64,000 bases of DNA, taken from NCBI RefSeq assembly GCF_011927725.1, contig NZ_JAATJC010000001.1, forward strand, positions 2,239,001 through 2,303,000, written 5' to 3'. The stretch comes from Sphingomonas kaistensis (GTDB taxonomy: Bacteria > Pseudomonadota > Alphaproteobacteria > Sphingomonadales > Sphingomonadaceae). The position numbers were made by a program, and so were the translations under genes. The first letter of the stretch is position 1, and each line of letters starts with the position of its first letter. Below the pieces are notes generated by a model. The model was given only the letters and a program-made list of their open reading frames with translations, was not told the origin of the DNA and did not search any database. Positions 53,407 through 63,204 of this stretch are shown piece by piece.

Positions 53407-53928
53407 ATGGTCCGCTTCGCCCTTGGCCGCCCCAATGCGCTCGAACGGCGGCCCAAGCGGCTGGCCCGGGCCATTCCCGCCTTGTCGGTCGGGATCGCCT
53501 CGCTTCTGCCCCTGGCGCCGATCGTCGCCGAAGTGGGCTGGATGCCCGACACCGGCCTTCTGCTGCTGCTCGCATGGCGGCTGCTTCGCGGTGACGTCAT
53601 CCCGGCCTGGTGGGCCGCACCCCTTGGCCTGTGGAACGACCTCGTGCTCGGCCATCCGATCGGGCTTTCGGTGGTGATATTCACCGGGTCGATGGTCCTC
53701 CTCGACCTCCTCGACCGGCGCACCATGTGGCGCGACTATTGGCTGGAATGGCTGCTTGCCGCCGCGCTGATCGTGGTCGCCGAGGTCGTGCGCTGGCAAG
53801 TCGATGGCGCGATGGGCGCGCGCTATCCGCTCGTCACCATCCTCCCCGCCTCCGCGATTTCCGTGCTTACCTTCCCGCTCGCCGCCTGGGCCGCCAGCCG
53901 GATCGATCACTGGAGGCTCGGGCGGTGA
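53407..53928 (+). CDS. mreD: rod shape-determining protein MreD
   Basis: Integral membrane protein of 173 residues with about five helices, a partner of MreC in the elongasome. MPDTGLLLLLAWRLLRGDVI and AAPLGLWNDLVLGHPIGLSV carry the family pattern of small polar residues in the second and third helices. The ATG at 53407 follows GAGCAA. It ends with TGA overlapping the GTG of mrdA. Confidence 0.92.
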   Translation: MVRFALGRPNALERRPKRLARAIPALSVGIASLLPLAPIVAEVGWMPDTGLLLLLAWRLLRGDVIPAWWAAPLGLWNDLVLGHPIGLSVVIFTGSMVLLDLLDRRTMWRDYWLEWLLAAALIVVAEVVRWQVDGAMGARYPLVTILPASAISVLTFPLAAWAASRIDHWRLGR

Positions 53929-55913
53929 GCCGCATCACCAACGCCCAGGCCGACATGGTCTTTTCCCGGCGGATGCTGCTGCTGGGCGGCGCCCAGATCG
54001 GCGTCGCCGGCGCGCTGATCGGCCGCATGGGCTGGCTCTCGATCAAGGAAAACGAGCGCTACAACCTGCTGTCCGAAGACAATCGCGTCCAGTTGATCAT
54101 CGTCCCCCCGCGGCGCGGCTGGATCGTCGACCGACAGGGCAAGCCGATCGCCATCAACCGCTCGGACTTCCGGGTCGATCTCATCCCCGAACGGATGGAC
54201 GATCCGGAACGCGAACTGGCGCTGCTGGCCCGGCTGCTTGCGCTTGGTCCCGACCAGGTCGACCGCATCAGCCGCGAAGTCCGCGACGCGCGCGGTTTTC
54301 AGCCGGTGCAGGTGGCCGAAAACGTTCCCTACGACCGCTACGCAGCGATCACCGTGCGACTGCCCGAACTGCCGGGCGTCGAGCCGGCCCGCGGGTTTAC
54401 GCGTTTCTATCCGGCCGGTGCCGCGGTCGGTCAGCTGATCGGCTACGTCGGCGCCGCCAATGCGAAGGAATATGAGCGGGAGAAGAACCCGCTGCTGATC
54501 ACGCCGGGCTTCAAGATCGGCAAGGAAGGGCTGGAAGCAGTCCTGGAGCAAAAGCTGCGCGGTATCCCTGGCGGGCAGCGGGTCGAAGTGTCGGCTCGCG
54601 GCAAGCTGATCCGCGAGCTGACTCCCAAGCCCGACCGCTCGGGCAACACCGTGCAGCTGTCGATCGACGCCGGTCTGCAGGAATATGCCGCGCGCCGGCT
54701 TGGCGAGGAAAGCGGCAGCTGCACCATCCTCGACTGCGAGACGGGCGATGTCCTCTGCATGGCCTCCATGCCGAGCTATGATCCCAACAGCTTTTCCGAC
54801 GGAATCGGCCGGACCGAGTGGAAGACCCTGTCCGAGGATCCCCGCAAGCCCCTCGTCAACAAGACGGTCAACGCCCTCTACCCGCCCGGTTCGACGCTCA
54901 AGCCGATGGCGGCGCTGGCGATCCAGCAGGCCGGGATCGATCCCAAGGAACGAGTTTTCTGCAACGGCGGCTACCAGCTCGGCAATCGCTTCTTCCGCTG
55001 TCTTGGCCGCCACGGCACGGTCGACATGCACCGCGCCATCGCCAAGAGCTGCAACACCTATTTCTACACCATGGCCAACCGCATCGGTTACGATGCGATC
55101 GCCCCGATGGCCCGGCTACTCGGCCTCGGGGAGAAGTTCGACCTGCCCCTGGTCAGCCAGAATTACGGCACCATCCCCGACAGCGAATGGAAGCGCCGCC
55201 GGTTCGAACGGAACAAGCGGTTGGTCGAGCGCCCCGACTGGACCCGCTCGGACAGCCTCAACGCGGTGATCGGCCAGGGCTTCGTGATCGTGAACCCGCT
55301 GCAGCTTGCCGTGCAGGCGGCCTGCATCGCGAGCGGGCGCAACATTCGCCCCCTGATGCTCGGCAAGCACGACAAGCTCGCTGCACCGCTCGACATTCCG
55401 GCCGATCATCTGGCAGCGGTGCGCGGCGGGATGTGGGAGGTCGTCAACGGCGACGGCACGGCCGGCGCGTCGCGGCTTCAGGTGCCGGGCGTCGAGATGT
55501 GCGGCAAGACCGGGACCGCGCAGGTCCGCCGCCTGTCGGCCAGCGCAAGCCGCGGCCAGGGCGGCGACTGGCGCTACCGCGATCACGGCCTGTTTGTGTT
55601 CTTCGCCCCCTTCGACAAGCCGCGCTACGCCGGCTCGGTGGTGATCGAGCATGGCATGGGCGGGGCTCGTGCCGCAGCACCGGTGGCGAAGGACGTGCTG
55701 ACCTACCTGTTCGACCGTCCGCAGGCGCTGAAGCGGCTGGAAGGACTGGAAGCAGAATGGGGCGGAACGCTGGCCGAGCGCATGGCCCGTCGCTCTGCCG
55801 CGATCGAAGCCGCCGCGGCACAGGCTGCCGCCACCCGTTCAGCCCCCATTGCAGCGCCCTCGCCCATCCCGCCGAGCGTCAACCTGCCGCCCCCGGCGCC
55901 CGAGGACCGCTGA
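53925..55913 (+). CDS. mrdA: penicillin-binding protein 2 (elongation transpeptidase)
   Basis: Periplasmic D,D-transpeptidase of the elongasome, anchored in the inner membrane; 662 residues from GTG 53925. The N-terminal helix is LLLGGAQIGVAGALIGRMGW. The pedestal domain has PPRRGWIVDRQGKPIAINRS. The active site is Ser323 in YPPGSTLKPMAAL, with SCNTYF (SxN motif) and CGKTGTAQVRR (KTG motif). It has an Ala/Pro-rich C-terminal tail. Overlaps mreD by GTGA, and rodA starts 1 base after its stop. Confidence 0.96.
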   Translation: MSRITNAQADMVFSRRMLLLGGAQIGVAGALIGRMGWLSIKENERYNLLSEDNRVQLIIVPPRRGWIVDRQGKPIAINRSDFRVDLIPERMDDPERELALLARLLALGPDQVDRISREVRDARGFQPVQVAENVPYDRYAAITVRLPELPGVEPARGFTRFYPAGAAVGQLIGYVGAANAKEYEREKNPLLITPGFKIGKEGLEAVLEQKLRGIPGGQRVEVSARGKLIRELTPKPDRSGNTVQLSIDAGLQEYAARRLGEESGSCTILDCETGDVLCMASMPSYDPNSFSDGIGRTEWKTLSEDPRKPLVNKTVNALYPPGSTLKPMAALAIQQAGIDPKERVFCNGGYQLGNRFFRCLGRHGTVDMHRAIAKSCNTYFYTMANRIGYDAIAPMARLLGLGEKFDLPLVSQNYGTIPDSEWKRRRFERNKRLVERPDWTRSDSLNAVIGQGFVIVNPLQLAVQAACIASGRNIRPLMLGKHDKLAAPLDIPADHLAAVRGGMWEVVNGDGTAGASRLQVPGVEMCGKTGTAQVRRLSASASRGQGGDWRYRDHGLFVFFAPFDKPRYAGSVVIEHGMGGARAAAPVAKDVLTYLFDRPQALKRLEGLEAEWGGTLAERMARRSAAIEAAAAQAAATRSAPIAAPSPIPPSVNLPPPAPEDR

Positions 55914-55914
55914 C

Positions 55915-57027
55915 ATGATTTCCAGCGCCATCATCCCCCAGCCCCTCGCCCGCCTGCCGTGGCGGCTGATCTTCCTCGTGCTGGGCATCGGCCTGTTCGG
56001 GCTGATCAACCTCTACTCAGCGGCCGGCGGATCGATCGAGCCCTGGGCGCTGCGGCAGGGAATGGCGTTCGGCTTCTTCCTGACGGTTGCGATCTTCATC
56101 TCCAAGGTGCGCGAAGCGACCGTCAAGCAGATCACCTTCCCCGTCTACGGCGCGATCGTAATCATGCTGATCCTGGTCGACCTGCTCGGCTTCGTCGGCA
56201 AGGGCGCGCAACGCTGGCTCGATCTCGGCTTCATCAGGCTACAGCCGTCCGAATTCATGAAGCCCGCAATCGCGCTCACCCTTGCGCGTTTCTACGAGCT
56301 CCTCCCGGCGGGCGAGATCCGCAAGTTCCGGGCCGTCTGGCCGGCCGCTTTGCTGCTCGGTATTCCGGCCGCGCTAGTGATCCTGCAGCCGGACCTCGGC
56401 ACCGGGCTGATGGTGACCTTTGCCGGGGTCACCGTGATGTTCCTTGCCGGCGTCCCGCTACGCTGGTTCCTGGTGCCCGGCCTGACCATCGCGGCGGCCA
56501 TTCCGATCGTCTACCAGTTCCTCCACGGCTACCAGCGCAAGCGGATCGACATCTTCCTCGATCCCGAGAGCGACCCGTTGGGCGCCGGCTATCACATCAC
56601 CCAAAGCAAGATCGCGATCGGATCGGGCGGCATGTTCGGCAAGGGTTACCTTCAGGGCAGCCAGAGCCATCTCCAGTATCTTCCGGAGGGTCACACCGAC
56701 TTCGCCTTTGCCACACTTGCCGAGGAATGGGGCATGTTCGGGGGCACCGTCCTGATCGTCGCCTACCTGCTGATGCTGCGCTGGTGCCTCAAGGTCGCGG
56801 CCAACGCCCCGACCCGCTTCGCCCGCCTGAGCTGCGCCGGCCTTACCGCGGTGCTGTTCAGCTACTTCGCGATCAATCTGCTGATGGTAATGGGCATGGC
56901 GCCGGTGGTCGGCATTCCGCTGCCGCTGATCAGCTACGGCGGGTCGGCGGTGATGACCGTGATGATCTGTCTTGGCTTGCTGATGAGCTTCGAGCGCCAG
57001 CAACGGACCAGCTCGAGGTTGAGCTGA
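55915..57027 (+). CDS. rodA: peptidoglycan glycosyltransferase RodA (SEDS)
   Basis: Inner-membrane SEDS polymerase of 370 residues with about ten helices, which polymerises lipid II with PBP2. The catalytic loop region LQYLPEGHTDFAFATLAEEW contains the conserved Asp; LQPSEFMKPAIALTLARFY and GIPLPLISYGGSAVMTVMI are SEDS signatures. The ATG at 55915 is one base after the mrdA stop. It is the last gene of the cell-shape operon and is followed by tRNA-Lys. Confidence 0.96.
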   Translation: MISSAIIPQPLARLPWRLIFLVLGIGLFGLINLYSAAGGSIEPWALRQGMAFGFFLTVAIFISKVREATVKQITFPVYGAIVIMLILVDLLGFVGKGAQRWLDLGFIRLQPSEFMKPAIALTLARFYELLPAGEIRKFRAVWPAALLLGIPAALVILQPDLGTGLMVTFAGVTVMFLAGVPLRWFLVPGLTIAAAIPIVYQFLHGYQRKRIDIFLDPESDPLGAGYHITQSKIAIGSGGMFGKGYLQGSQSHLQYLPEGHTDFAFATLAEEWGMFGGTVLIVAYLLMLRWCLKVAANAPTRFARLSCAGLTAVLFSYFAINLLMVMGMAPVVGIPLPLISYGGSAVMTVMICLGLLMSFERQQRTSSRLS

Positions 57028-57135
57028 GCCAAAGATCGCAAGCTAGCCTTGCAAACGCCCTTGCCAAGCCCGCCTCGCCTAGCTAGACGCACCCCCGCGC
57101 CCCGCTTCCACGCGGCAGCGCTTGCCTCACGGCAT

Positions 57136-57211
<76 letters not shown>

Positions 57212-57394
57212 TTATTTCAGCATCATCTTTTGGGTAGACGCTGTCACTCGTCTTGCGGGTGAAGCGTCCTTGCGTGCGTCGGCGGGCTCGCCCAAGCGAG
57301 GGGTTGGCGGCCGCCATCGTCCTTTAGAGCAGCGGCAACGCCAGTGATGCTTGGGTCGCCCCCAAGGCTTGCCGTCAGGCCCGCGGCTCAGGCC

Positions 57395-59776
57395 TTAGAA
57401 TGAGCAGTCGACGCCCGCAGGAACGTCCTGCCGCGCGATGCGGGCGATGCGGAGCGTGAGCGGGCCCGCGCTGGTGATCGACAGCGTCCGGCCCGTTGCG
57501 GGGGCGCAGGCGCCGGTGACGATCAATTCGCGCCAGCCCTTGCCCGCCGAGGTCGTCAGCCCCGCGGTGATGTCGAGTGCCTTGCCGCCGGTGTTCAGCG
57601 TCACGGGTGCGGTCGGTGCCGTCGCGAGCTCATAGACGATCCGGAAGCCGCCGGTGGCTCGGCCGGCGTCGGCAAGCGTCAGGGTCGCGCCCGGCGCGAA
57701 AACGATTTCCCGGGCATCTTCCTGGCGATTGCGGTCGATGCCCCGGGCGGTGATCCCGCCTCCCATTCCCCGCAGATTAGGTAGTGCCACCTCGCCGCCG
57801 CGGGCCGTGATGCCGGCGCCCAGCCGGCCCAGATCGAACCATTCGGCCGAGCGCGCATCGAGGATCGCGCAGGCTTCGGACAGCCGGGCGCCGGTTGTGG
57901 CCTGGCCAAAGGAAAGGCCGTAGCCGCGCTGGAACAGCGCGCCCTCGGGGCCATTGACCGGCTGACCGGTGCAGGCGGCTGGCCAGCTGAACGACAGGCG
58001 ACCGGTGGCGGGACGACGGCCGTAAAGCATGTCGGCGACCCCGGCGCCCTCCCCGCCCGGTAGCCAGCTGGCGACGAACGCGTCCGCTGCATTCATTTCC
58101 CGGTTCATCCAGAGCGGCCGCCCGGACAGGAACAGTGCAACGGTCTTGATCCCGGCCGCGCGATACTTGCGCAGCAGGTCGAGCCCCTCGGTGTCGGCGA
58201 AGACCAGGTCCTTCCGGTCGCCGGAGAATTCGGCATAGGGCTTCTCGCCGAACACCACGACTGCGACATCGGGCCTGGCGCTGTAGCTGCCGTCAGGAGA
58301 CAGGGTGGCGGCGCCTCCAGCCTCGGTTGCGGCGGTCTTCAGCCCGGCCCAGATCGATGTCGCGCCAGGGAAGCGGGCGTTGGTGAGGTCCTCGCCGCCC
58401 TGCCAGGTCAACGTCCAGCCGCCGGCAGCTTGCGCAATGTCGTCTGCGGCGCGCCCTGCAACCAGGATTGACGCCCCGCGCTTGAGCGGCAGAACCCCGT
58501 TGTTCTTCAGCAGGACCTGGCTTTTCGCCACCGCCTCGCGGGCGATGGCGCGGTGCTCAGGCGCACCGAGCAGCGCCAGCTTGCCGCCGTTGACCCGCGC
58601 GGAGGGACGCTTCGCACCGGGATCGAGCAAGCCTGCGCGCAACTTCATCCGCAGGACTCGGCCCACCGCCTCGTCCACCCGGGCCAGCGGAATGGTGCCG
58701 TCCTTGACCTGTGCCAGCAGGCTTGCGTGAAGCGCCTTGGCATCGTCGGGAACCATGTAGATATCGAGCCCGGCAAGCAGCGCCTGCGGGCAATTGGAGT
58801 TGGTGCAGCCCGGAATCTGGGCGTGCCCGTTCCAGTCGCCGACGACCACGCCGGTGAACCCCATCGTGCCCCGTAGCAGTCCGGTCAGCAGCGGCTTGTT
58901 GCCGTGCATCTTGGTGCCGTTGATCGAGTTGAAGCTTGCCATCACGGCTTCCACGCCGGCAGCGATCGCGGCGGGATAGGGACGCGCGTGGATTGCCTCC
59001 AGCTGCGCCAGGTCGCCATCGACGTTGCCTTGGTCGACCCCTTGCGCAGTGCCCCCGTCGCCGAAGAAATGCTTGGCGGTAGCGATGACATGCCCGTCGC
59101 CGATCCGGCCGGCGGGTGACGTCTTGCCCTGGAGCCCTTCGACCAGCGCCGAGCCGAGTTCGGCGGCGATGGCGGGGTCCTCCGAGTAGCTTTCGTAGGT
59201 CCGCCCCCAGCGATCGTCCTGCGCGACCGCCACGGTGGGCGAGAAGTTCCAGTCGATCCCGGTCGCCGCGATCTCCGCCGCAGTGGCGGCACCGATGCGG
59301 CGCACCAGATCGGGATCGCGCGCGGCGCCGAGGCCGATGTTATGCGGAAAAATGGTCGCGCCGACGACATTGGTGTGGCCGTGGACGGCGTCTGTGCCCC
59401 AGATGGTAGGGATGGCCGGCTCCCCATTCGGGAGCGGCGCGGTCGAGGCTTCCCACATCTCGTCGGCCAGCTTCAGCCAATCGGCAGCGGGCGCGAACTC
59501 ATTGCCGTAGGGACCACCGTTGCCGCCGTTGAGGTAGCTGCCGTAGCGATACTGCCGCATCTCCTCGGGTGTGACCGAATTGATCTGCGGCTGGATCAGC
59601 TGCGCGACCTTATGCTCCAGCGACATGCGCGACAGCAAAGCGGTGATGCGGGCGTCCTCGCCCTCTGCCGCCGCAGGCGCCGGGGCGGGCGGCGCGAGGT
59701 TGGCGGTGGTGGCGCATCCAGCAAGAGCAACGGTCCACGCCGCCGCACCCAACAGCTTGCTCAATCGTCTTGTCAC
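57395..59776 (-). CDS. GH3 beta-glucosidase, lipoprotein
   Basis: Exo-acting glycoside hydrolase of 793 residues releasing glucose from short beta-glucans. The signal MTRRLSKLLGAAAWTVALAGC ends in a lipobox. The N-terminal TIM barrel has TAKHFFGDGGTAQGVDQGN and the nucleophile Asp314 in VVVGDWNGHAQIPG. The alpha/beta sandwich has LLKNNGVLPLKRGASILVAG, and WLPGGEGAGVADML follows. A C-terminal beta domain of about 170 residues, wider than the minimal GH3 fold, ends the protein. It is the last gene of the beta-glucan locus, with a palindromic operator before it. Confidence 0.95.
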   Translation of the reverse strand: MTRRLSKLLGAAAWTVALAGCATTANLAPPAPAPAAAEGEDARITALLSRMSLEHKVAQLIQPQINSVTPEEMRQYRYGSYLNGGNGGPYGNEFAPAADWLKLADEMWEASTAPLPNGEPAIPTIWGTDAVHGHTNVVGATIFPHNIGLGAARDPDLVRRIGAATAAEIAATGIDWNFSPTVAVAQDDRWGRTYESYSEDPAIAAELGSALVEGLQGKTSPAGRIGDGHVIATAKHFFGDGGTAQGVDQGNVDGDLAQLEAIHARPYPAAIAAGVEAVMASFNSINGTKMHGNKPLLTGLLRGTMGFTGVVVGDWNGHAQIPGCTNSNCPQALLAGLDIYMVPDDAKALHASLLAQVKDGTIPLARVDEAVGRVLRMKLRAGLLDPGAKRPSARVNGGKLALLGAPEHRAIAREAVAKSQVLLKNNGVLPLKRGASILVAGRAADDIAQAAGGWTLTWQGGEDLTNARFPGATSIWAGLKTAATEAGGAATLSPDGSYSARPDVAVVVFGEKPYAEFSGDRKDLVFADTEGLDLLRKYRAAGIKTVALFLSGRPLWMNREMNAADAFVASWLPGGEGAGVADMLYGRRPATGRLSFSWPAACTGQPVNGPEGALFQRGYGLSFGQATTGARLSEACAILDARSAEWFDLGRLGAGITARGGEVALPNLRGMGGGITARGIDRNRQEDAREIVFAPGATLTLADAGRATGGFRIVYELATAPTAPVTLNTGGKALDITAGLTTSAGKGWRELIVTGACAPATGRTLSITSAGPLTLRIARIARQDVPAGVDCSF

Positions 59777-59793
59777 GCCACCCGCCCCGCTTC

Positions 59794-59809
59794 ATGAGAA
59801 CGTTCTCAT
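59794..59809. promoter_or_regulatory. 16-bp perfect palindrome, LacI-family operator candidate
   Basis: ATGAGAACGTTCTCAT lies 18 bases before the GH3 start. A fully symmetric site with a central CG is typical of LacI/GalR-family operators, and a LacI-type gene is 1.2 kb away in the same locus. Confidence 0.72.
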
Positions 59810-59846
59810 TCGAGGTTTCGCATGCGACCTTCGCTATTGCAAGCAG

Positions 59847-61037
59847 CTAAAGCTTTCGCGGCAGACGCCACAGGAGGATCGTCGCTGCCGCTGCGAAAGC
59901 GGCCAGGGCGAGGAACAGGGCGGTGAAGCCGAATGCCGGTACCAGCGCCAGCGTCAGCCACGGCATCACCAGCGACGGTCCGGTATTCGTGAGGTTAAAG
60001 ATGCCGAGGTCGCGGCCGCGATGCTCGGCGCGGGGCAATACCCGCAGCGTCTGCGCACTGTGCAGCGACAGGAACACCGAAGCGGACAAACCGAACAGAA
60101 AATAGCCCGCAAGCGCGGCTTCGAGCCCCGGCGCGCCAGCCATGATCAGAAGGCCGCACGCGGCCCCGGCGGCGCACAGCATGAGCGGGGCGAACGGGCG
60201 GTCGTGACGGTCGGCCCAGCGACCCGCCGTCAACGCCAGCGGCACCGCGCCAAGCAGGATGAGGCTGAAGATCTGGGCCACGCGCGCGTCGGTCATAGCC
60301 GGATCGATCGCTCGAAACCAGAAGAAGAGGAACGCGAACAGGGCGGCCTCCGACACCTGCACAAGCAACCGCGCGATCCACATGCGCACGGCCTCTCCGC
60401 GCGGTCGCGCCTCCGGTCGCCCGGCGTCCTGCCCGCGACCGAGACCCGGGATGTCGCGGGGCCGGCCGAACAACAGGACCGGCGCGACGCACATCGCGAC
60501 CAGCGCTGCGACCAGCCATAATCTCTGGTCGGCGGACGCGAGGCCCGGCAGGGTCACGAGCACCCCAGCCCCGGCGCCAGCCGCGGGGGCGAAGGCCAGC
60601 AGGCCGCCAAGCCGTCCCTTTTGCGCGTCCGGAACATGATCCCCCGCCCAGGCCGCCAAGGGCGCCAGCATCATGTTGAGTGCAACCTGCCAGCCGACGA
60701 GAAGGACGATCACCTCGACCATGCCGGCGACCGCGCCGAAGCTGCCCAGGAGGAGGCAGGACAGGAGAAGGCCGGCTGCGATCCACGGCACCCGTCGCCG
60801 GGTCGCGTCGCTGGCCCAGCCGAACGCGATGTTGGAAAGGCTTGCCGAAATCGCCCCGAAGAAGGTCGCGAACGCCAGCCACGCGACATCGTCGGCCCCT
60901 GCCATCGCGCTGACCCGCATCGGCAGCAGGATGGTGAGAAAGGGAACGTAGGCGACCGCACCGCCCGCCGCCGCGAGCGCGTAGAGCCACAGGAAACGTC
61001 GCGACTGGAGTGCCGCGGTGCCCGCCTCAGCCGGCAA
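59847..61037 (-). CDS. MFS transporter, probable sugar uptake
   Basis: Inner-membrane transporter of 396 residues with 12 predicted helices: AAAGGAVAYVPFLTILLPMR in TM1, GWASDATRRRVPWIAAGLLL (motif A) between TM2 and TM3, and LALTAGRWADRHDRPF in the second half. In context it likely imports glucose or short glucans from GH16/GH3 action; this is inference. Its start overlaps the end of the LacI gene by 11 bases, so both are one transcript. Confidence 0.9.
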   Translation of the reverse strand: MPAEAGTAALQSRRFLWLYALAAAGGAVAYVPFLTILLPMRVSAMAGADDVAWLAFATFFGAISASLSNIAFGWASDATRRRVPWIAAGLLLSCLLLGSFGAVAGMVEVIVLLVGWQVALNMMLAPLAAWAGDHVPDAQKGRLGGLLAFAPAAGAGAGVLVTLPGLASADQRLWLVAALVAMCVAPVLLFGRPRDIPGLGRGQDAGRPEARPRGEAVRMWIARLLVQVSEAALFAFLFFWFRAIDPAMTDARVAQIFSLILLGAVPLALTAGRWADRHDRPFAPLMLCAAGAACGLLIMAGAPGLEAALAGYFLFGLSASVFLSLHSAQTLRVLPRAEHRGRDLGIFNLTNTGPSLVMPWLTLALVPAFGFTALFLALAAFAAAATILLWRLPRKL

Positions 61038-62085
61038 GCGGTGCCGGTCCGGTGGAATCGCGCTCGATCAGCCGCGCGGGAACGATCACGGGCAGGGCCG
61101 GCAATTCCTCGCCACGGCTCGCGGCGATCAGCAGCTCGACCGCTTGGCTGACGGTTTCGGCAATCGGCTGGTCGATCGCGGTCAGTGGCGGATTGGCGAA
61201 GGTGGTCACGGGCGTGTTGTCGAAACTGATCAACGACAGGTCCCCGGGAATGGCGATTCCCTGGGCTTCCGCCACGTCGCGGGCCGCGAGCGCCATTTGG
61301 TCGTTGCTGGCGATGATCGCGGTCGGCCGCGGCTCCAGCGCCAGCAATTGGCGTGCGGCGTCCACGCCGGATTCATAGCCGAAATCGCCTCGCACGCAGA
61401 GGTCGTCGATGGGAAGGCCCGCTTCCGCCATCGCGCCTCGCCAGCCGGCCTTGCGCCATTCGCTCAACGAATATTCGGCCGAGCCGGCGATGAAGCCGAT
61501 CCGCCGGTGGCCAAGCTCGACCAGTTTGCGGGTTGCTTCCTGCGCCGCGCCCTCGTCGCCCATCACCAGCGGGATGCCCCCCGCCTGCCCCGTCGACCCG
61601 ATCCGCGCATAAGGAACCCGGCGGCTTTCGAGAAAAGCGGTGATCTTGGGATTGTCCGAATGTGGCGGGGTCAGGATGACGCCGTCCGGCTGCAGCGCGG
61701 CAAGCGTCGCGGTCAGCTCGCGTTCGACATGGTCGTCGTGGGTGTCGACCAGTTCGAACAGCATGCGATAGCCATGCTCGGCGCATTTCAGCATGCCGCC
61801 AAGAAGCATCTGGTCGACCCAGTCCGATCCCTGCCGCGCGCGCCAGGCCTCGATCGTGCGGTCGCGGTCGTTGAGGGCAAGGATGAGGTAGGACCGCGAC
61901 CCGCTCATCCGCTGCGCGGCAATCGAGGGGATATAGCCCAGCCGGTCGATCGACTCCTGCACCCGCTCGCGCATCTCGCTACGCACGTTGGGCTCGGCGT
62001 TGATGACCCGGCTTACCGTCTGGAGCGATACGCCGGCATCGGCGGCGACATGCTTGATCGTGACGGCCTGGCGCCTTCTCGGCAT
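61027..62085 (-). CDS. LacI family transcriptional regulator
   Basis: Sugar-responsive repressor of 352 residues. The HTH VTIKHVAADAGVSLQTVSRV plus the hinge INAEPNVRSEMRERVQESID is at the N-terminus. The periplasmic-binding-like effector domain shows GRARQGSDW-type helices, IIASNDQMALAARDVAEAQG and PGDLSLISFDNTPVTTF. It probably controls the surrounding beta-glucan genes through the palindrome at 59794-59809. It lies 4 bases after the GH16 stop. Confidence 0.94.
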   Translation of the reverse strand: MPRRRQAVTIKHVAADAGVSLQTVSRVINAEPNVRSEMRERVQESIDRLGYIPSIAAQRMSGSRSYLILALNDRDRTIEAWRARQGSDWVDQMLLGGMLKCAEHGYRMLFELVDTHDDHVERELTATLAALQPDGVILTPPHSDNPKITAFLESRRVPYARIGSTGQAGGIPLVMGDEGAAQEATRKLVELGHRRIGFIAGSAEYSLSEWRKAGWRGAMAEAGLPIDDLCVRGDFGYESGVDAARQLLALEPRPTAIIASNDQMALAARDVAEAQGIAIPGDLSLISFDNTPVTTFANPPLTAIDQPIAETVSQAVELLIAASRGEELPALPVIVPARLIERDSTGPAPLAG

Positions 62086-62089
62086 CGGT

Positions 62090-63136
62090 TCAGCGCTCTC
62101 CCTGGCAGGAGCGTGCGCTAGCCCCCTCGGGCCGGCATTGCCAGACCCGCACCCAATCGACCTGCATCGTCCTGGGCCAGATTTTCTCGTCGACGCCCTT
62201 CAGCCCGCGTTCCTCGGACAGGCCGCCGCCCACCGCGAGGTTGAGGATGAGGTGAAACTTGCGGTCGAATGGGGCATCGGGATCGCTCGAAGCCGAGGTC
62301 CACCAATCGCCGCGGCGCTTGGTTGCGAAGACTCGTCCGTCGTAGGTCCAGTCGATGCGGCCGGGTGCCCAGACGATTCCGAACGTATGGAAACCGTCGA
62401 GAATGCCGGGCGCGTTGGTTTCGGTGCTGTTGAGCGCGTTCTTCGGCCAGTTGCCGCCGAAGTGAAGCGTCCCGAGGATGGTATTCTCGCGCCCACCCGG
62501 GCAGCCGGCGCAGGCGACGCCGAGATTGACGGCTTCGAGGATGTCGATCTCGCCCGACGCCGCCCACGGCCCAAGACTCTTGTCTTCGGGCAGCATCCAG
62601 ATTGCCGGCCACGTCCCCTGCCCCGCCGGCAGCTTGGCGCGCACCTCGATCCGGCCATAGGTCCACGCCGCCTTGCCGCGGGTGACCATCCGCGCCGACG
62701 TATAGTCCTTGGTGACGGTGGGCACCTTGCCGGAAGCAGGGCGCATGTGCGCCGCCACCGAGGGTCCGGTGAAGCGTTCCTTGCGCGCCGTGATGGTGAG
62801 GAGGCCGCCGCCTACGGCCGCATTGGCGCGGCGGTCGGTGTAGCATTGCCGCTCGCTATTGCCGCCGCCCCAGCAGTCGCGGTCGAAATCCCACTTCGAG
62901 CGGTCGACCGACGAACCGTTGAACTCGTCCGACCAGACCAGTTGCCAGCCGCGCTCGCGCGCCGGCTCGCGGGTGGTCCCCGGCGCCGGCATCGCCACCG
63001 TCGCGATGGTCTTGGGTGGACTGTTCGGGCCAAGCGCCCCCGGCGCGGGTTGCGTGCACGCCCCATTTGCCCCGGCGGCGGAAACCGCCAGGCCAGCCAC
63101 GGCGACGAACGCGAGCATCGGTGCGCGCAAGGTCAT
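62090..63136 (-). CDS. GH16 beta-glucanase (laminarinase type)
   Basis: Secreted endo-beta-glucanase of 348 residues. The signal peptide MTLRAPMLAFVAVAGLAVSA is followed by a linker, then WQLVWSDEFNGSSVDRSKWD at the fold start. The catalytic motif is EIDILE (Glu196, Asp198, Glu201) in SGEIDILEAVNLG, the beta-bulge form of laminarinases and lichenases. The fold end reads FHLILNLAVGGG and MQVDWVRVWQ. The ATG at 63136 has AAGGA 9 bases upstream; ATGs at 63145 and 63187 are possible. It would cut beta-1,3(-1,4)-glucan outside or in the periplasm. Confidence 0.94.
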   Translation of the reverse strand: MTLRAPMLAFVAVAGLAVSAAGANGACTQPAPGALGPNSPPKTIATVAMPAPGTTREPARERGWQLVWSDEFNGSSVDRSKWDFDRDCWGGGNSERQCYTDRRANAAVGGGLLTITARKERFTGPSVAAHMRPASGKVPTVTKDYTSARMVTRGKAAWTYGRIEVRAKLPAGQGTWPAIWMLPEDKSLGPWAASGEIDILEAVNLGVACAGCPGGRENTILGTLHFGGNWPKNALNSTETNAPGILDGFHTFGIVWAPGRIDWTYDGRVFATKRRGDWWTSASSDPDAPFDRKFHLILNLAVGGGLSEERGLKGVDEKIWPRTMQVDWVRVWQCRPEGASARSCQGER

Positions 63137-63204
63137 TCTCCGCATTCCTTCAATCATCCTGGATGGCGCGGGCCGAAAGCCGGCCATCCAGGATCGTCAT
63201 GCGG